Below, one piece after another: positions 1 to 11,715 of a DNA stretch of 64,000 bases; position 1 is the first letter of the stretch; each line of letters begins with the position of its first letter. The notes under the pieces are model-generated. The model had not been told where the DNA came from. It did no database searches and saw only the letters and a list, made by a program, of their open reading frames with translations. The position numbers and the translations under genes were made by a program. Location of the stretch: the NCBI RefSeq assembly GCF_030445035.2, contig NC_080677.1:2666001-2730000 (forward strand), in the 5' to 3' direction. The stretch comes from Dasypus novemcinctus. Lineage: Eukaryota; Chordata; Mammalia; Cingulata; Dasypodidae.

Positions 1-620
1 ATTTATTTTTTCTTATTTTATCATTTGACAAATTTTAAAGAAAGAACCTGTCCTCCAAGCATTGTTTTGGCAACAGCCTACAGTTTTGGTTATGTAATAC
101 TTGCATTATATTTTATTTCTAGATTTTTAAAATAAAAGCAGTATTAAGACTTCTTTGACTTAAAACTATTTTGAAAGAAAATTGTCACATGTTATACATC
201 TCATGTGAAAGGTATTTTCCTTTTCTGATGTTTTTTGATTTCTATACTACCTGGAGTATTTTTAAAATATTCAGATTTTCTTTGCACCCATATATATGAC
301 TGACATTTGAAAATGTTCTATGCACTTGTAAAACAAGAAGTAGTCCCTGACTATATAATGTATGATATACATTATGCATTTAAGTACTAAGATAACAACT
401 AGAAAAATGATTTTCCTGTTTAATTTTGTCTGTGAACAACATAATTTAAATTAATATCTTATGCATATATCATTCATTTCTCTTTTTTTAACTTGGAATT
501 CTACTTTGTAAAAAATTAGTTTTATTTGCTGCCTATTATATTATTATTATGATATGAAACCTGTTGTGTTATAAAATGTTCTTTAGTAATATACTTCTTC
601 ATTTGTTTGGGGCGCAAAAT
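1..620. other. AT-rich sequence, nothing recognised
   Basis: Strongly AT-rich DNA with no open frame of note and no repeat family I can name. It could be an old decayed L1 or unique intergenic or intronic sequence. Confidence 0.5.
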
Positions 621-634
621 CTATTTTCCGTTTT

Positions 635-1080
635 GTTGTTTTTGTTTTTTAATTTTAATTTTTTTTCTTTATCTTTTTTTTAATTTCTCTCCCCTCACTC
701 CCCCCCCCTCCCCCCAGTTGTCTGCTCTCTATGTCCATTTGCTCTATGTTCTTCTGTGACTGCTTCTATCCTTATCAGCAGCACCGGGAATCTGTGTTTC
801 TTTTTTTGTTATGTCATCTTGTGTCAGCTCTCCGAGTGTGTGGCACCATTCCTGAGCAGGCTGCACTTTCTTTCCCATGGGGTGACTCTCCTTACGGGGC
901 GCACTTTTTGTGCATGGGGCTCCCCTATGCGGGGGACACCCCTGCATGGCAGGGCACTCCTTGCGTGCATCAGCACTGCACATGGGCCAGCTCCACACGG
1001 GTCAAGGAGGCCCGGAGTTTGAACCTTGGACCTCCCATGTGGTAGGTGGATGCCCTATCCATTGCGCCAAGTCTACTTCC
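635..1080 (-). mobile_element. DAS-SINE, reverse orientation
   Basis: Armadillo-lineage, tRNA-derived SINE read on the minus strand. The tRNA-like head lies at the right edge (about 990-1080) with box-B-like sequence near 1015-1025. The body of unknown origin is in the middle, and the A/T-rich tail with a C-rich run (700-716) lies at the left. An imperfect target-site duplication flanks it: 621-634 (ctattttccgtttt) and 1081-1094 (ctactttctgtttt). This fits L1-type retroposition. The short ORFs in this interval come from the GC-rich SINE body and are not genes. Confidence 0.92.
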
Positions 1081-1094
1081 CTACTTTCTGTTTT

Positions 1095-1980
1095 TAATAC
1101 CAAAGATTTCACTTTCCTTTTCATTTTTTTCTGGTATGCTTATGCCTGTTTTTGTTTTTTTCCTTCATTTTATTTTCTGAATTGTTTATACATTTTATAT
1201 TTTTTTCTAAAATTCTTTTATTTTAATACCTCATATAGAGCACAGAGTTAGATTTTGCACTATTAGCCAATAAATTCCTTTAATAAATGATTTAAGTGTA
1301 TTTACTTTTATTAATAATTTAGTTGTGATTTGTTGTTTGATATTTATATTTACATACTTGTTTTAATTCTTTCACAATGAGATATGTTTCCTATGATGAT
1401 TTGCACATTGTTTTTCCATATTTAAGGTAGTTTGCGTTTTTATTCTCATGGTTGCATTTATTACTGTATCTTTATATGATACACCTAGTATTTTATTTTC
1501 AGATAGCAACCTTTTCTTCTTCATGTCTTCTCTGTCCTTCACCAAAAATAATTTAATAAAAAGTTATTCTGAATTCATTTGTATTGCACTTCCTTTCAGT
1601 GTAAATTTTGCTCTCTAGATTTCCAACCAATCCTCTAAAATTTCATACATATTATTGATATCGAGGGACATTTATTTGGCATTTTGAGATAAGCCTTCAT
1701 GTACAGGCAGGCTGTTCTTCCTAGAATTTTGATTTGTTCTTATGTCTTACACATGGAACCTTGTTGCTTTTGTGCATTTTGGCTTCCTCATATTTTAGCA
1801 GTTTTTGTCAAATTTATTTGTCAAATAAAAATAAATATATTTTTACTTTCAATTTTGTAACTGCTTAGTTTGAATGAATATGGAGTTTGCAATTTATATT
1901 CCCCAGTATTTTTTTTTCATTTTTATGTTATCTAGTAAAGAGAAAAGGATAGTTTCTTTCTTATGCCACTATTTCATACA
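1095..1980. other. AT-rich sequence, nothing recognised
   Basis: No recognisable gene or repeat. T-rich stretches at 1120-1230 might be decayed L1 sequence but cannot be assigned by eye. Confidence 0.4.
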
Positions 1981-1984
1981 AGAA

Positions 1985-2145
1985 GCATTCTTATTCAGTT
2001 GTATTGTCTACTTTCTGCCATTAAAATATAGGCTTAATGAGGGTATCAATTTTTGTTCTTTTTATTCACTGCTGAATACTCAGCCCTCAGAACTGTACTT
2101 GGCATGTAGCGAGTACTCATAAACAGTTTGTTGAATGACATAATT
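1985..2145 (+). mobile_element. L2 LINE 3' end fragment
   Basis: The stretch at about 2055-2145 follows the L2 3'-end pattern: tcactgctgaatactcag, then cttggcatgtag, then a caaataaa-like stretch and ttgttgaatgac. L2 is an ancient mammal-wide LINE, dead for over 100 million years. The left boundary is uncertain. Confidence 0.55.
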
Positions 2146-2149
2146 AATA

Positions 2150-2565
2150 AACATGCACATGCTTACTCTACATTGTGACTGTCTAGAGGTCTCAGTATGA
2201 AGGGAAATTATTTAAATGGAGGGAAATTTAAGAAAATATTAAAGTCAATTCAACTTGACATTATAAAATACAGGTGTGACTTGTTACATTTTCTTTTTAT
2301 GGTTTTCTTTCCCACTGAATTTCTAGTCTATAAGACAGTTCATGTACAGTAGGTTGATTTGCTTTTTAGATACTTAAAAAGAAAACAAATAAAGCTGTTA
2401 TGGTCATTTAGTATACAAGTCTTTGTATAGGCATATTTTCATTTCTTTTGAGAAAATGTCAAATTGTAGAATGGCAGGATCCTATATTAGATCCCTATTT
2501 AACTGCTTTTTTTTTTTTTGCATTTTTTAACTTTTTAATTTTGAGATTATTTTAGATTTCCATGT
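2150..2565. other. No feature recognised
   Basis: AT-rich, with a T run at 2508-2520 that may be the tail of an unrecognised element. No other signal. Confidence 0.4.
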
Positions 2566-2569
2566 ACTT

Positions 2570-3043
2570 TGATTTAATTTCCTATAGCTGATAAAACAAT
2601 CGCAATCTTTGTGGCTTCAGACAGATATTTATTATCTTATATTTCTGGAGGTCAGAAGTTCAAAATGTCATAAGGCTAAAATCATGGTTTTAGAGAAGCT
2701 GTATTCCATCTGGAGAAACTAAGAGACAATCTGCCCCTTGCTTTTTCCAGATTCTTGAGCCTGCCTGCACCCCTTGGCTCTCACCATTCTGACCTCTGTT
2801 CCTTTACCTCATCTTTTCCTCTGATTCTCACACCCCTGCCACCCTCTCGTCAGGATCCTTGTTACACCTGTAATTACAGTCTGGGCTCACCCACATAATC
2901 TAGGGTCATCATTCCGTGATGAGACCTTTAACTATAATAATCACATTTGCAGCATCCCTTTTGGTGTGTGAGATGATATCTTCACGGCTTCAGGGATTAG
3001 GACTGGGACATCTTGGGGATGCAATTATTCAGCCTGCCACAGC
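2570..3043 (-). mobile_element. MaLR-type LTR (MLT1-like), reverse
   Basis: In plus-strand order it shows the reversed hallmarks of mammalian MaLR LTRs: ttcctatagctgataaaaca, then tttattatcttatatttctg, gaggtcagaagttc, a pyrimidine-rich middle, ggattaggactgggacat, cttggggatgcaattatt and a terminal ctgccaca. MaLRs are non-autonomous ERVL-related elements. The length of about 470 bp fits one LTR. The subfamily cannot be assigned by eye. Confidence 0.7.
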
Positions 3044-4310
3044 CTCTTGCCCCCAAAGATGTGCATTCATCCCACACACCAAATACATTCAATCCATCCC
3101 AACATCCCCAAAAGACTCAACCCATTAGAGCAATCAAAATCTTTTCAGCAAAAGTTCCAAGTCCCAAATCTCATCATTCAAATCACCTACATCAGGCGGA
3201 GTGATACTGCGGATATAGCCTATACTGAGGCACAATTTCTCCCTATCTGCCAACTTGTAAGACTCAAGAAATAAGATATTTGCCCGAAGTATTTCAGTGG
3301 TGGGACAGACATAGGGTAACAGTTATAAACATTCTATTAATAATTCAAAGAAAGAAAAAATGGAAGTTAAAAAGGAAGTCATCAATATTCAGCAATTTTT
3401 GAAATCCATCCAGGCAAACAATATCAGGCATTAAGGCATGAGAATAACCATCTGAGTACAAAACTCCACCCTCTGAGCTCACAGCTCTTACCTCAGAGTA
3501 ATTTTTTTTTTCTTTATGAATAGTAACATGTGTTTGCAGCTGAGGCTTTTATCAGCCTATTTCTTGTCTAAAGAATGTTGGAAACCCAATATCTTAACAT
3601 TTGTCCTCTCTCTGTCTTTTTCAATCCAAGCTGGCCGTGCTTTCACTGATAGAAAATTCTCAAAAGCCATGTGGGTATCCAATGTATGTCATGGGACTTC
3701 ATTGCATTAGATAAGAGGCTCTTGCAGAGATCTACCCAAGATAATACTACATCTATTCCTAGCTTCTGCTGAGATAGCTAGGGAACCATGGGTTTATGCC
3801 TAATCTTTTCAAAGAACCTTCAGTATGATTGATTATTCTGGTCTTTTGATCCCCTCAAGGCACTTGGCAAAAGTTCAACCAGCCACACTCTTGAATTTCT
3901 CCTCAGAGCAGATTTCTGACAGTGGAAAATCTAATGTTAGCATATTTTCCACTCTTGGTATGCTAAAATTTGCCCAAATCAAGTCCTGGTTCCTTTTTGC
4001 TTGACAGTTCTTCCTTCACTCTATCTCTTTCCACTTACATTTTACTATAAACAGCAAGAAGAAACCAGATCACATTTTCAACACTTTGCTTGGAAATCTC
4101 AGTTAAATACCCAAGCTAATTGATTAGAATCTTCCTTTCCACATAACTTTAGCTAAGCTTTCTGCCACAATATAGCAAAGATTTCCTTTCTTCTTGTCAC
4201 TATATAATACTCCACATTTAGTTCAGAGTCCTCAGCAGCCTTGCCTTTCATGGCCATCTAATTATTATTACTTAAGCTGTGGACTCTTGTGAATAGTCTC
4301 ATCAGAGACC
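3044..4310 (-). mobile_element. Probable MaLR internal sequence, reverse
   Basis: This directly follows the LTR on the side where internal sequence is expected. It contains the motif aagaaaccagatcacatttt then caacactttgcttggaaatc (about 4051-4100), which I associate with internal regions of mammalian MaLR or ERVL elements. There is no intact reading frame and no second LTR is evident. The assignment rests on position and remembered family resemblance. Confidence 0.4.
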
Positions 4311-4323
4311 CTACCTAGATGAC

Positions 4324-4382
4324 GTCCAATTGAATCAGAAGTCATATTAAATCAGATGTCCAATTGAATCAGAAGTCAGAAG
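4324..4382. repeat. 34-bp direct tandem duplication
   Basis: The unit starting gtccaattgaatcagaagtc at 4324 is repeated from 4358. The two copies agree perfectly over the first 20 bases, with 34 bp spacing. It is a local slippage or duplication event. Confidence 0.85.
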
Positions 4383-4639
4383 TGGGAGAAACCAGATAGA
4401 GATTGTTGTATGACAGGATTGCCATCACCAGAACACTACGAACGTTGAAGAAAGCATCATCTTGCCAACACCTGTGAGCCAATATATTTCCATTGTTTAA
4501 GCTAACCAGTGTAGAGTATATGTCAGAATAACCCTGGCAAAATAAGATATTTTTATTAAAAGGCATGTGGGCTCTGACTATATTTTAGGTTTTAGGAAAT
4601 GAATAATATGCAAATTGACAATAGCAGATGAATGTACTA

Positions 4640-4838
4640 ACCAACTTCAGTATTTCTAAATGATGGAATGTTACTAAACAATAAAAAATAATTATTATAT
4701 TCAACAGCATGAATGAGTCTTTAGATAATTAGACTATAACAGAAGACAGATTAAAATAGACTACATACTGTGTAATTTCATTTATGTAAGTGCTAATTAA
4801 TGCAAACTGATCTAGAGTGATTGAAAGCAGGTCAATAG
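4640..4838 (+). mobile_element. Old L1 3' fragment (L1M-like)
   Basis: Follows the canonical L1 ORF2 C-terminus and 3'-region wording: caataaaaaataat, then cagcatgaatgagtctttag, gactacatactgtgtaattt, catttatgtaag, gattgaaagcaggtcaatag and ttgc. It is highly diverged, so an ancient L1. It is truncated on both sides by the MaLR sequences. Confidence 0.6.
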
Positions 4839-4844
4839 TTGCTT

Positions 4845-5060
4845 AGTATATTAGGTTTCTATCACCTCCATAAAAATTACCATAAACTAGGTTCAAAACT
4901 ACTCAGACTTAATATATTATGGTTTTATAGGTCAGTAGACAAGTACAGGTGTCACTGGGCTAAAGTCAAGGTGTTGGATGGGTTGCATTCCTTATTGGAA
5001 GTTCTAGGACACAATTTGTTACTTTGCTCATTCATATTATTTTCCTTGGGGTTATAGGAG
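4845..5060 (-). mobile_element. MaLR-like LTR fragment, reverse
   Basis: Starts with a diverged version of the MaLR 3' end (ggtttctatcacctccataa, then attaccataaactagg). It continues with a gtcactgggctaaagtcaag then gtgttgg block seen in related LTRs. It merges into the tandem repeat at 5081. Confidence 0.5.
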
Positions 5061-5080
5061 TAAAGAACTGTCCTTATTTT

Positions 5081-5312
5081 CTATCAGCTGATGGTCCTCT
5101 CAGCCTCTGAAGGCTTCACTTATGGACCTTTTTTTTCTTCTATCAGCTGATGGTCCTCTCAGCCTCTGAAGGCTTTACTTGTGGACCATCTTCCTGCATC
5201 TGTGAGATGAAGGCACTCTTAGCTTCTGAAGGCCTCAACTTGTGAACCTTCCTTCTTTGTTAGTTGAAAAATCCTCAGTTTCTAAAAGCCTCACTTGTGG
5301 ACCCTATTTCTT
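5081..5312. repeat. 59-bp minisatellite, about four units
   Basis: Units begin at about 5081, 5140, 5200 and 5259. Units 1 and 2 are almost identical (ctatcagctgatggtcctct, then cagcctctgaaggctt). Units 3 and 4 are increasingly diverged but keep gaaggcctcaacttgtgaac- and aagcctcacttgtggacc-like cores. It appears to have expanded inside the adjacent LTR fragment. Confidence 0.85.
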
Positions 5313-5334
5313 AAAACATATTATTTAGCTACAG

Positions 5335-7190
5335 TGGTAAAAACAGCATAAAACAACCATAAAACTCCTAGAAGAAAATGTAGGAAAACATCTTTAGGAT
5401 CTTGTGGTAGGCAAATCACAAGCAACAAAGTGAAAAATAGATAAATGGGACCCCTCAAAAGTACACACTTGTTCATCAAAAGACACTTCAAGAAAGTAAA
5501 AAGGCGGCCTACTCATGGGAGAAAATATTTGGAAACCACATATCTGAAAAAAATTTGATATCAATATTATGTAAAGAGATCATGCAACTCAATGATAAAA
5601 AGATAAGGAACCCAATTTAAAAGTGGCCAAAAAAACTTGAATAGACATTTCTCCAAAAAGAAAGTATAAATGGCCATGAAAAAAATAAGTGCTCAAAATC
5701 ACTAGCTCTTAGGGACATGCAGATCAAAACTACAATGAGATACCACTTCACACCTTATAGAATGGCCATTATTTAAAAAAATAAAATAAAAGAACCCCAT
5801 AAAACTACAAGTGCTGGAAAGGATGTGGAAAAAGAGGAACACTCATTCACTGTTGGTGGGGATTTGGAATGGTGTAGCCTCTGTGGAAGTCAGTTTGGCA
5901 GTAGCTCAAGAAGCTGAATATAGAACCATTGTATGATCCAGAAATCCCATTACTAGGAATATATTTAGAAGAACTGAAAGCAAGGATGTGAACTAATACT
6001 TGCACACTGATGTCCATTGCAATATTATTCACCATTGCTAAAATATGGAACCAGCTCAAGTGTCCATCAACCAAGGAATGGGTAAAGAAAATGTTGTATA
6101 TACACACAATGGAATACAGTTCAGCTGTAAGAAATAAGCAATGACAACATGGATGAACCTAGAGGATATTATGGTAACTAAAATAAGTCAGACACATAGG
6201 GACAAATACTTTATTATCTCACCAAAATGAGCAAGATATGATGGGTAAACTCTCAGAGGTAAACACAAGAATACAGGTTACCTGGAAATAGAAGGTGAGT
6301 TGAGAATGGGAGATGATGCTTAGTGTATGGAGCACTGTAAATAAGGTTAACTGTAAAAGTGTGGAAATGAATAGTTTGAGGGTAACATAATGAGTATAAC
6401 TAATACTGCTCATTTATAAATGTGATTGTGGCAGAAAGGTGTGGTATGTGAAAGTGAATTTCAATTGAAAGGAATCTAGAGGATAATCTAGAGAATGTAT
6501 AACATTGTGATTATGGTGGTGGATGAAGATTGTGGTTAATAGTATAAATATAAGATTGCTGTTTTACAAATGCTACGAATATGGTGATACCCAGGAAAAT
6601 CACAACTAATTTCATTTATGGATGACAGTTAACAGTGAATTGTAATGCTTTGCAACAATGGCAAAAATATATATCTTTTTTAATTCTAAGGGACAAGAAT
6701 AGGGGGATAGAAGCGGTATGGGATTTCTTTCTTTTGGAGTAATAAAAACATTCTGAAGTTGATTGAGGTAATGACAGCACAACTCTGTGGTTAGAATGAA
6801 ACCACTGAGAGTACAAATTGAATGGATTATACAAGGCATGGGGCTGCTTAACAGGAAATCCAGGGGTGGATGATGGTCTGATTAAAAGGACAAAATGAGA
6901 ACATTTTTTCCTGAATGATAACAAATATATAATACTAATATAGGGTGTTAATATAGTTGGGTGGGTTGCAGGAAAATACACTAATGTAAGATATAAGCCA
7001 TAGTAGTAATATTTAGTATGTTCTTTCAGTTTGTAACAAATGTTTTATAACAATGCAAGGCATTGGTGTTGGGTAGATGTATGGGAGCCTTGTATGATAT
7101 ACATGTTTGTTTTGTAAATTCACAATTTCTGCCATACAATTATTGTTTCTGTATGTTAATATATGAATTATATGCCTCAATATAATTTTA
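5335..7190 (+). mobile_element. L1 LINE, 5'-truncated (ORF2 end and 3' UTR)
   Basis: Forward L1 containing only the distal ORF2 and 3' UTR. ORF2 sequence is recognisable by nucleotide hallmarks: gggagaaaatatttggaaac (5518-5537), caaaactacaatgagatacc (5726-5745), ggatgtggaaaaagaggaac (5821-5840) and atgtccattgcaatattatt (6011-6030). The reading frame is interrupted throughout. The 3' UTR ends in an A/T-rich tail near 7170-7205. It is a typical dead, 5'-truncated insertion. Confidence 0.8.
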
Positions 7191-7204
7191 TTTTATTTTT
7201 TAAG

Positions 7205-7940
7205 AAAGTCCTGAACTCACAGGAATGGGTAGAAATTTAAAGGTAATATTGTACTACATTTTTAAAAATTGGAGATCATATTATTATAGTAGCTGATTTA
7301 TTGGTACCAGTAAAGGAGAATTCCCAAACAGATAGTAGAGAAATCTGAGAAACTAAATTATTTTCATTATAGAATCCTCAAGATTTGGTAATACCATGCA
7401 GGTGTTATAAGAACTCTCTTTTGGTTTTAACATTTACTTTGCCTGCTGCTATGTGTATATCACAGGAAAGCTGCTGGCAGCAACCACATGGCATTGTTGC
7501 TTGTAAAATTGAGGAGCACTTAAATAAATAGCCATATACAAGGTTAAGGGTAAGCACCACAGACCTAACAAAAGCAGAAAGTCTTTTGCATTATTAAACA
7601 TGAAGGACAAGGAAGAAGGAGAGAGGAAATGTGGTTTTCAGTAGAGGAACTCAGCTACTACCAAGCTGTGACCCAACAGGGAGGGAGTCAGGGGAATAAA
7701 ATACCCACTCAGATTGCGTTCTCCACCTCATCTCATGCCTGATAACTCCCAGTAGTTTATATCAAGCAGAATCCAAAGGACAAGGTGGCCAGTTGCTACA
7801 GGGCATGGAGACCAGCCTGCTGAGTCAGAGGTCAAGGTGGAAGAGGTGGCGAATAGATATCTAGTAGCAAGTGCATTAATAGTATCAGAGTGGCATGAAG
7901 TAACTAGTACATTCAAACAATAGCTTATTTTTGTTTTGCT
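7205..7940. other. No feature recognised
   Basis: Moderate-complexity, apparently unique sequence. The only open frame (7728-7916, minus) is short and has no recognisable domain. Confidence 0.4.
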
Positions 7941-7944
7941 TTCT

Positions 7945-8070
7945 TTTTTATATTTTTTTATTAAAGTTAATAGAGCACAAGGAATGTTACATTAAAAAAT
8001 ATTAAAAAAAACAAGAAATATAAGAGTTTCCCATATAACCCACTCCCACCCCCTACCACATCATTTTTTT
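7945..8070 (-). mobile_element. Short L1 3' end, reverse
   Basis: A T-rich left edge (7945-7965) is followed by the reverse of a xenarthran L1 terminal region: cccatataacccactcccac then cccctaccac at 8031-8060. The same pattern (a gagtccc-type motif, then a C-rich run) occurs in the L1 3' ends at 23.4 and 38.7 kb. Confidence 0.6.
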
Positions 8071-8109
8071 TAAGATAAATTGTATTTTTTTGAAGATATA
8101 TACAGTACC

Positions 8110-9830
8110 TAAGGTTTTAATTGGGTTGATATGCTATGCATTTAACTTCCAAAATAAAACTCTCAATACATTAGAAAAACAGAAAATTGTTAATTAAAAA
8201 TCTTAATCTAAGATTGACGTTGCAGGAATTTCTGTGTATCAAGAATACAAATGGCCATTTTTTTCTGAATGTTCTTACACAGTTTACATTCAGTATCTAC
8301 ATTCTACAAGTTATGACTCAGCTGGATTTGGCTGCAAGATGCATATTTCTTTCATCACAAATCAATTCCTCTACATCATATTAAAATTTTGAATTTGGAC
8401 CAGTGGGGAAAAAGGCTATGCATATGTCCAATAATATAAAAAAGAATTCGATTAAGTAACAGTTGTTTTTATCCAGAAAAGTGTTGTTATAGTTTCTTTC
8501 TTCCATAGAAATGTCCAATTATCCCAACAGAACAGAAAAAGTTGAACACTATTATGTTTCTGAGTGTCTGGTGAGCACTGGCTTTCCTTTTTCTTATAAG
8601 GTAAAGATACTATCTTCACAAGTGTAAATGGTAGGCATGCTCACTGTCTAATAGAACACAGTTGATGTCTTCTTTGAAAGTGAAGGGCAATCATGCTTAC
8701 TTACCATTAGAAAAGATTTGAGTTGTTCTTCTGTAAGACAACCACTGAGTGTATAAGTGTTACTTGGCTCTCTTCATGTCAATCTGTGGACATTGGGCCA
8801 AAGGAACTAGTGCGAAAAATGGTTGAAACTTTGGCTCTTACTATTGAGGTTATAAATTCTTTGTCTCTGATCCAGTAGTCTTGTGTCTTCTGCCAGTATT
8901 GATTACAGTGAGGTTTAATTAAAGGTTGACTGTTAGTGTGAAAGTAGGATGAAGTCTCAAGACTCTTTACATTTTTTAAGTTTTGCCAGTGGAGATGGGT
9001 GCTGAGAGAGACACAGCATGGGCTTAATAATGGGATTTGAGAGACGGCAATGGCAGTCAGCAGCACAAATGTAAATCCAATTGTATGCTAAAGTGGAAAA
9101 TAAATGATGTTCCTCTTTATTGTCTCTTAATGTGGAGGATTTTCTTAACAAACTGTTACAAGATGTGTCTTGTAACAACTAGTGTAAAAATTGCTTGTGT
9201 GGGTTCAGGCTTCTTTCAGAGAACAGTTGCAGAATTACATATCACAGTGAACATGAAAAAAAGAGAAATTTGTCACCACTATGGGCAGAAATCAAGCAAA
9301 TGTTAGTACCTTGGTTGGCTCATTTGGGAGATGAAGGAACATTGTGTTAAGGAAGAATAGCAACAGACCGGCTGTCTTCAGCCCTTTCTTCATTGGAAGA
9401 TGCAAACCTTGGAGCCACTGATTCACATATCCACTGAGACAAAATGGTAATACGTTTTTTGTTTGCTTGTTTGTGATTTTGTAGTGTGTTTTGATTGCTA
9501 TAAGGGAACTGACTCTTTCAGTGAAAATTCCCTGATACAGAAACTCTTTCCTGGAAAACTACAGATAAACACCACCGTAGACAGACAGGCTCTTACCATT
9601 CCTTTTGGGCAAAACCATCGTGGTTCTTGACAAATCTTAGATCCTGCATTACATTAGAAAGAACATCAAACAGAAAGCGTCAGAGTGGAAAATTTGGCCT
9701 TGGAAAGAGAACTGGATTCTCTCTAGTCAGAAAATAAATTTGGAAGGAGTGAATGAGTAAATTAATGAAAGGATTTGTGTTGGAAGTTTTTACCTCCTTG
9801 ACTTCAATTTCCAATTTCCTAATAGAAAGA
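8110..9830. other. Unassigned sequence with one perfect hairpin
   Basis: No recognised repeat or gene; the overlapping short ORFs show no domain. It includes a perfect 10-bp inverted repeat with a 4-base loop at 9154-9177 (tgttacaaga, loop tgtg, tcttgtaaca). There is no neighbouring promoter or terminator evidence to give it a role. Confidence 0.4.
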
Positions 9831-9834
9831 GATT

Positions 9835-10010
9835 AGATTGTAGCTCTTTTACTTCCCATTTCTAATCTGACTGCAGTGCCGATTCTGCCATTTACTGATA
9901 CTCTTTGAAAAACACTTAGTCTCTGGTTTTCAGTTTTTTTCCTTTGTTTTTCCATAAAATGGGGATGGTTTTGTAACTCAAAATGCTAGGTGAGAATTAA
10001 AAGTACTTGG
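9835..10010 (+). mobile_element. MIR SINE fragment
   Basis: Follows the MIR 3' half: gattctgccatttactgata, then cactt, then ctctggttttcagt, ccataaaatggggatggt and a tgagaattaaa end. MIR is an ancient tRNA-derived SINE of mammals. The match is diverged but runs in the right order. Confidence 0.6.
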
Positions 10011-10604
10011 GTGATTAAAAGTGTGAAATTGTGTCTTAGTTAAAAAGTACAGAATAAATGTAAGGAATTGCTTATTAAAAGCTGACAATGCACTAAACCA
10101 CATCTTTTTAAACTTTAAAACTGTTTCTATTCTATCTATATAATTTTTGATATGCAACTTTGTTAAAATATGAGGTGTCTTGTTACAAGAACAACTATAA
10201 CAGAAATGTGGAGGAAATATTGCCAATAGGTAATGGTGTCATTGTCATTGAAAGATTTTTATTCAGTTTAGCTCTGAGCTTCCTGAAAGTAAAGATGAAA
10301 AGGCAAATATAAAACAGTTTTCAAATTCTCCACCTCAACTGTCTTTCAGCTTAAAATCTATTTCAATATTTACACATTTCTGGGCTTCTTCCCTCTAAGG
10401 CATTTTGAATTAAGCCAGAGACAGCAAGAGTCATTGGAAATGCAGTGAAATGTGAATTTACACCAACAGGTTTGGATCCTTGCTCTGACTACAGTAGCTA
10501 CCTAAATGTTGATATGGCTTAGCTCCTTTATCAGAAAACAATGTGAAACATTTCAAAAAGAATCTTAAAATAGCGTGTGAATAAAAACTAAGGATATAGA
10601 ATAT

Positions 10605-11160
10605 TTATTAAGATTTGATTGTTTATTGTATATCATAAACTGTGCCAAGTATTTAACATACCTGATGATATGATATGTTTTCCTAATTTTATAGATTAAA
10701 AGTTTAAGTAGGGAAGCGGCTGTGGCTCAATCAGTTGGAGTCCTGTCTACCACATGGGAGGCCCTGGGTTCATGTCCCGGGGCCTCCTTGGGAAGGCAGG
10801 CTCTCCACACTGCGGAGAACCACCCACCCAGAAGTGCTGTGGAGCACTGCCCGGCCCACAGGTGCTATGGAGAGCTGACTCAGCAAGGTGACGCAACAAA
10901 AAAGGGAGACAGGCGGGAACACAGAAGAGCCAGCAGCGAATGGGCACAGAGAACAGACAGCAAGCAAGCCGCAAGGGGGGAGGGGAATAAAATAAAATAA
11001 AAACAAACACAGAAGAATGTACAGCGAATGTACACAGAGAGCAGACAGCACGCAAAAAGCCACAATGGAGGGGGATAAAAAAAGTTTAATTTTCCTGAGG
11101 TCACAGAACTATTATGTGAAGAAGTTTGGATTTGAGTCCTAAGTCTTTGAAAACTTCTAT
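10605..11160 (+). mobile_element. MIR SINE split by a DAS-SINE
   Basis: The left part (10605-10710) carries a MIR-like core (tgtgccaagtatttaacata, then ttttatagattaaa). The right part (11089-11160) resumes with cctgaggtcacagaactatt and gatttgagtcctaagtcttt. Both agree with one forward MIR interrupted by the SINE at 10711-11078. Confidence 0.6.
10711..11078 (+). mobile_element. DAS-SINE variant with duplicated tail module
   Basis: The tRNA-like head starts gggaagcggctgtggctcaa (box-A-like) with box B near 10765-10780. This head differs from the gatttggcccaatgg type seen in the other long copies. Two similar tail modules follow, at about 10934-10999 and 11022-11078. Each has an agcgaatg...cacagagarcagacagca pattern and an A-rich end. 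The target-site duplication is aaaagtttaa at about 10698-10708 and aaaagtttaa at 11080-11089. It is inserted in an older MIR. Confidence 0.88.
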
Positions 11161-11292
11161 CATTTTCTTACATTGTCTGTCACAGGGTATTTACTTGAGT
11201 ATTTGAGAAGTCCTAACTTCTTCTCCTTCCTATTCTTCAGGAGTCTCTAATATTTAACCATAAATTAAGTCATATTAATAGAAAGTTGTATT

Positions 11293-11704
11293 GGGAAGCA
11301 GATTTGGCCCAATGGATAGGGCATCCTCCTACCACATGGGAGGTCCAGGGTTCAAACCCAGAGCCTCCCGACCTGTGTGGTGAGCTGGCCCACACGCAAT
11401 GCTGATGCACACCAGGAGTACCGTGCCACGCAGGAGTGTCCCCCGCAGAAGGAAGCCCCATGCACAAGGAGTGCACCCCATAAGGAGAGCCGCCCAGCTT
11501 GAAAAAGTGCAGCCTGCCCAGGAATGGGGCCGCCCACACAGAGAGCTGACGCAGCAAGATGACACACAAAAAAAAAGAGACACAGATTCTGGGTGCCGCT
11601 AACAAGAATACAAGTGAACACAGAAGAACACACAGCGAATGGACACAGAGAGCAGACAACCGGGGAGGAGAAGGGGAGAGAAATAAATAAAAAATCTTTA
11701 AAAA
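11293..11704 (+). mobile_element. DAS-SINE, full length
   Basis: Head gggaagcagatttggcccaa (11293-11312), box B ggttcaaaccc near 11350, GC-rich body to about 11600, then acacagagagcagacaac and an aataaataaaaaatctttaa tail. Clear target-site duplication: aaagttgtatt (11282-11292) and aaagttatatt (11705-11715). The overlapping minus-strand ORFs of up to 129 codons are by-products of the CpG-rich body. Confidence 0.93.
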
Positions 11705-11715
11705 AAAGTTATATT

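Noticed and set aside
731..1251. Overlapping ORFs of 84-113 codons on both strands
   Set aside because: They fall in the GC-rich body of a DAS-SINE. Similar ORFs recur in every DAS-SINE in the window, so they reflect the repeat, not genes.
5081..5312. CRISPR-like regularly spaced repeats
   Set aside because: Units are contiguous 59-bp tandem copies with no unique spacers, in a mammalian LTR context.
11270..11659. 129-codon minus-strand ORF
   Set aside because: Antisense reading of a DAS-SINE body; the same amino-acid wording appears at 20.8 and 27.6 kb.
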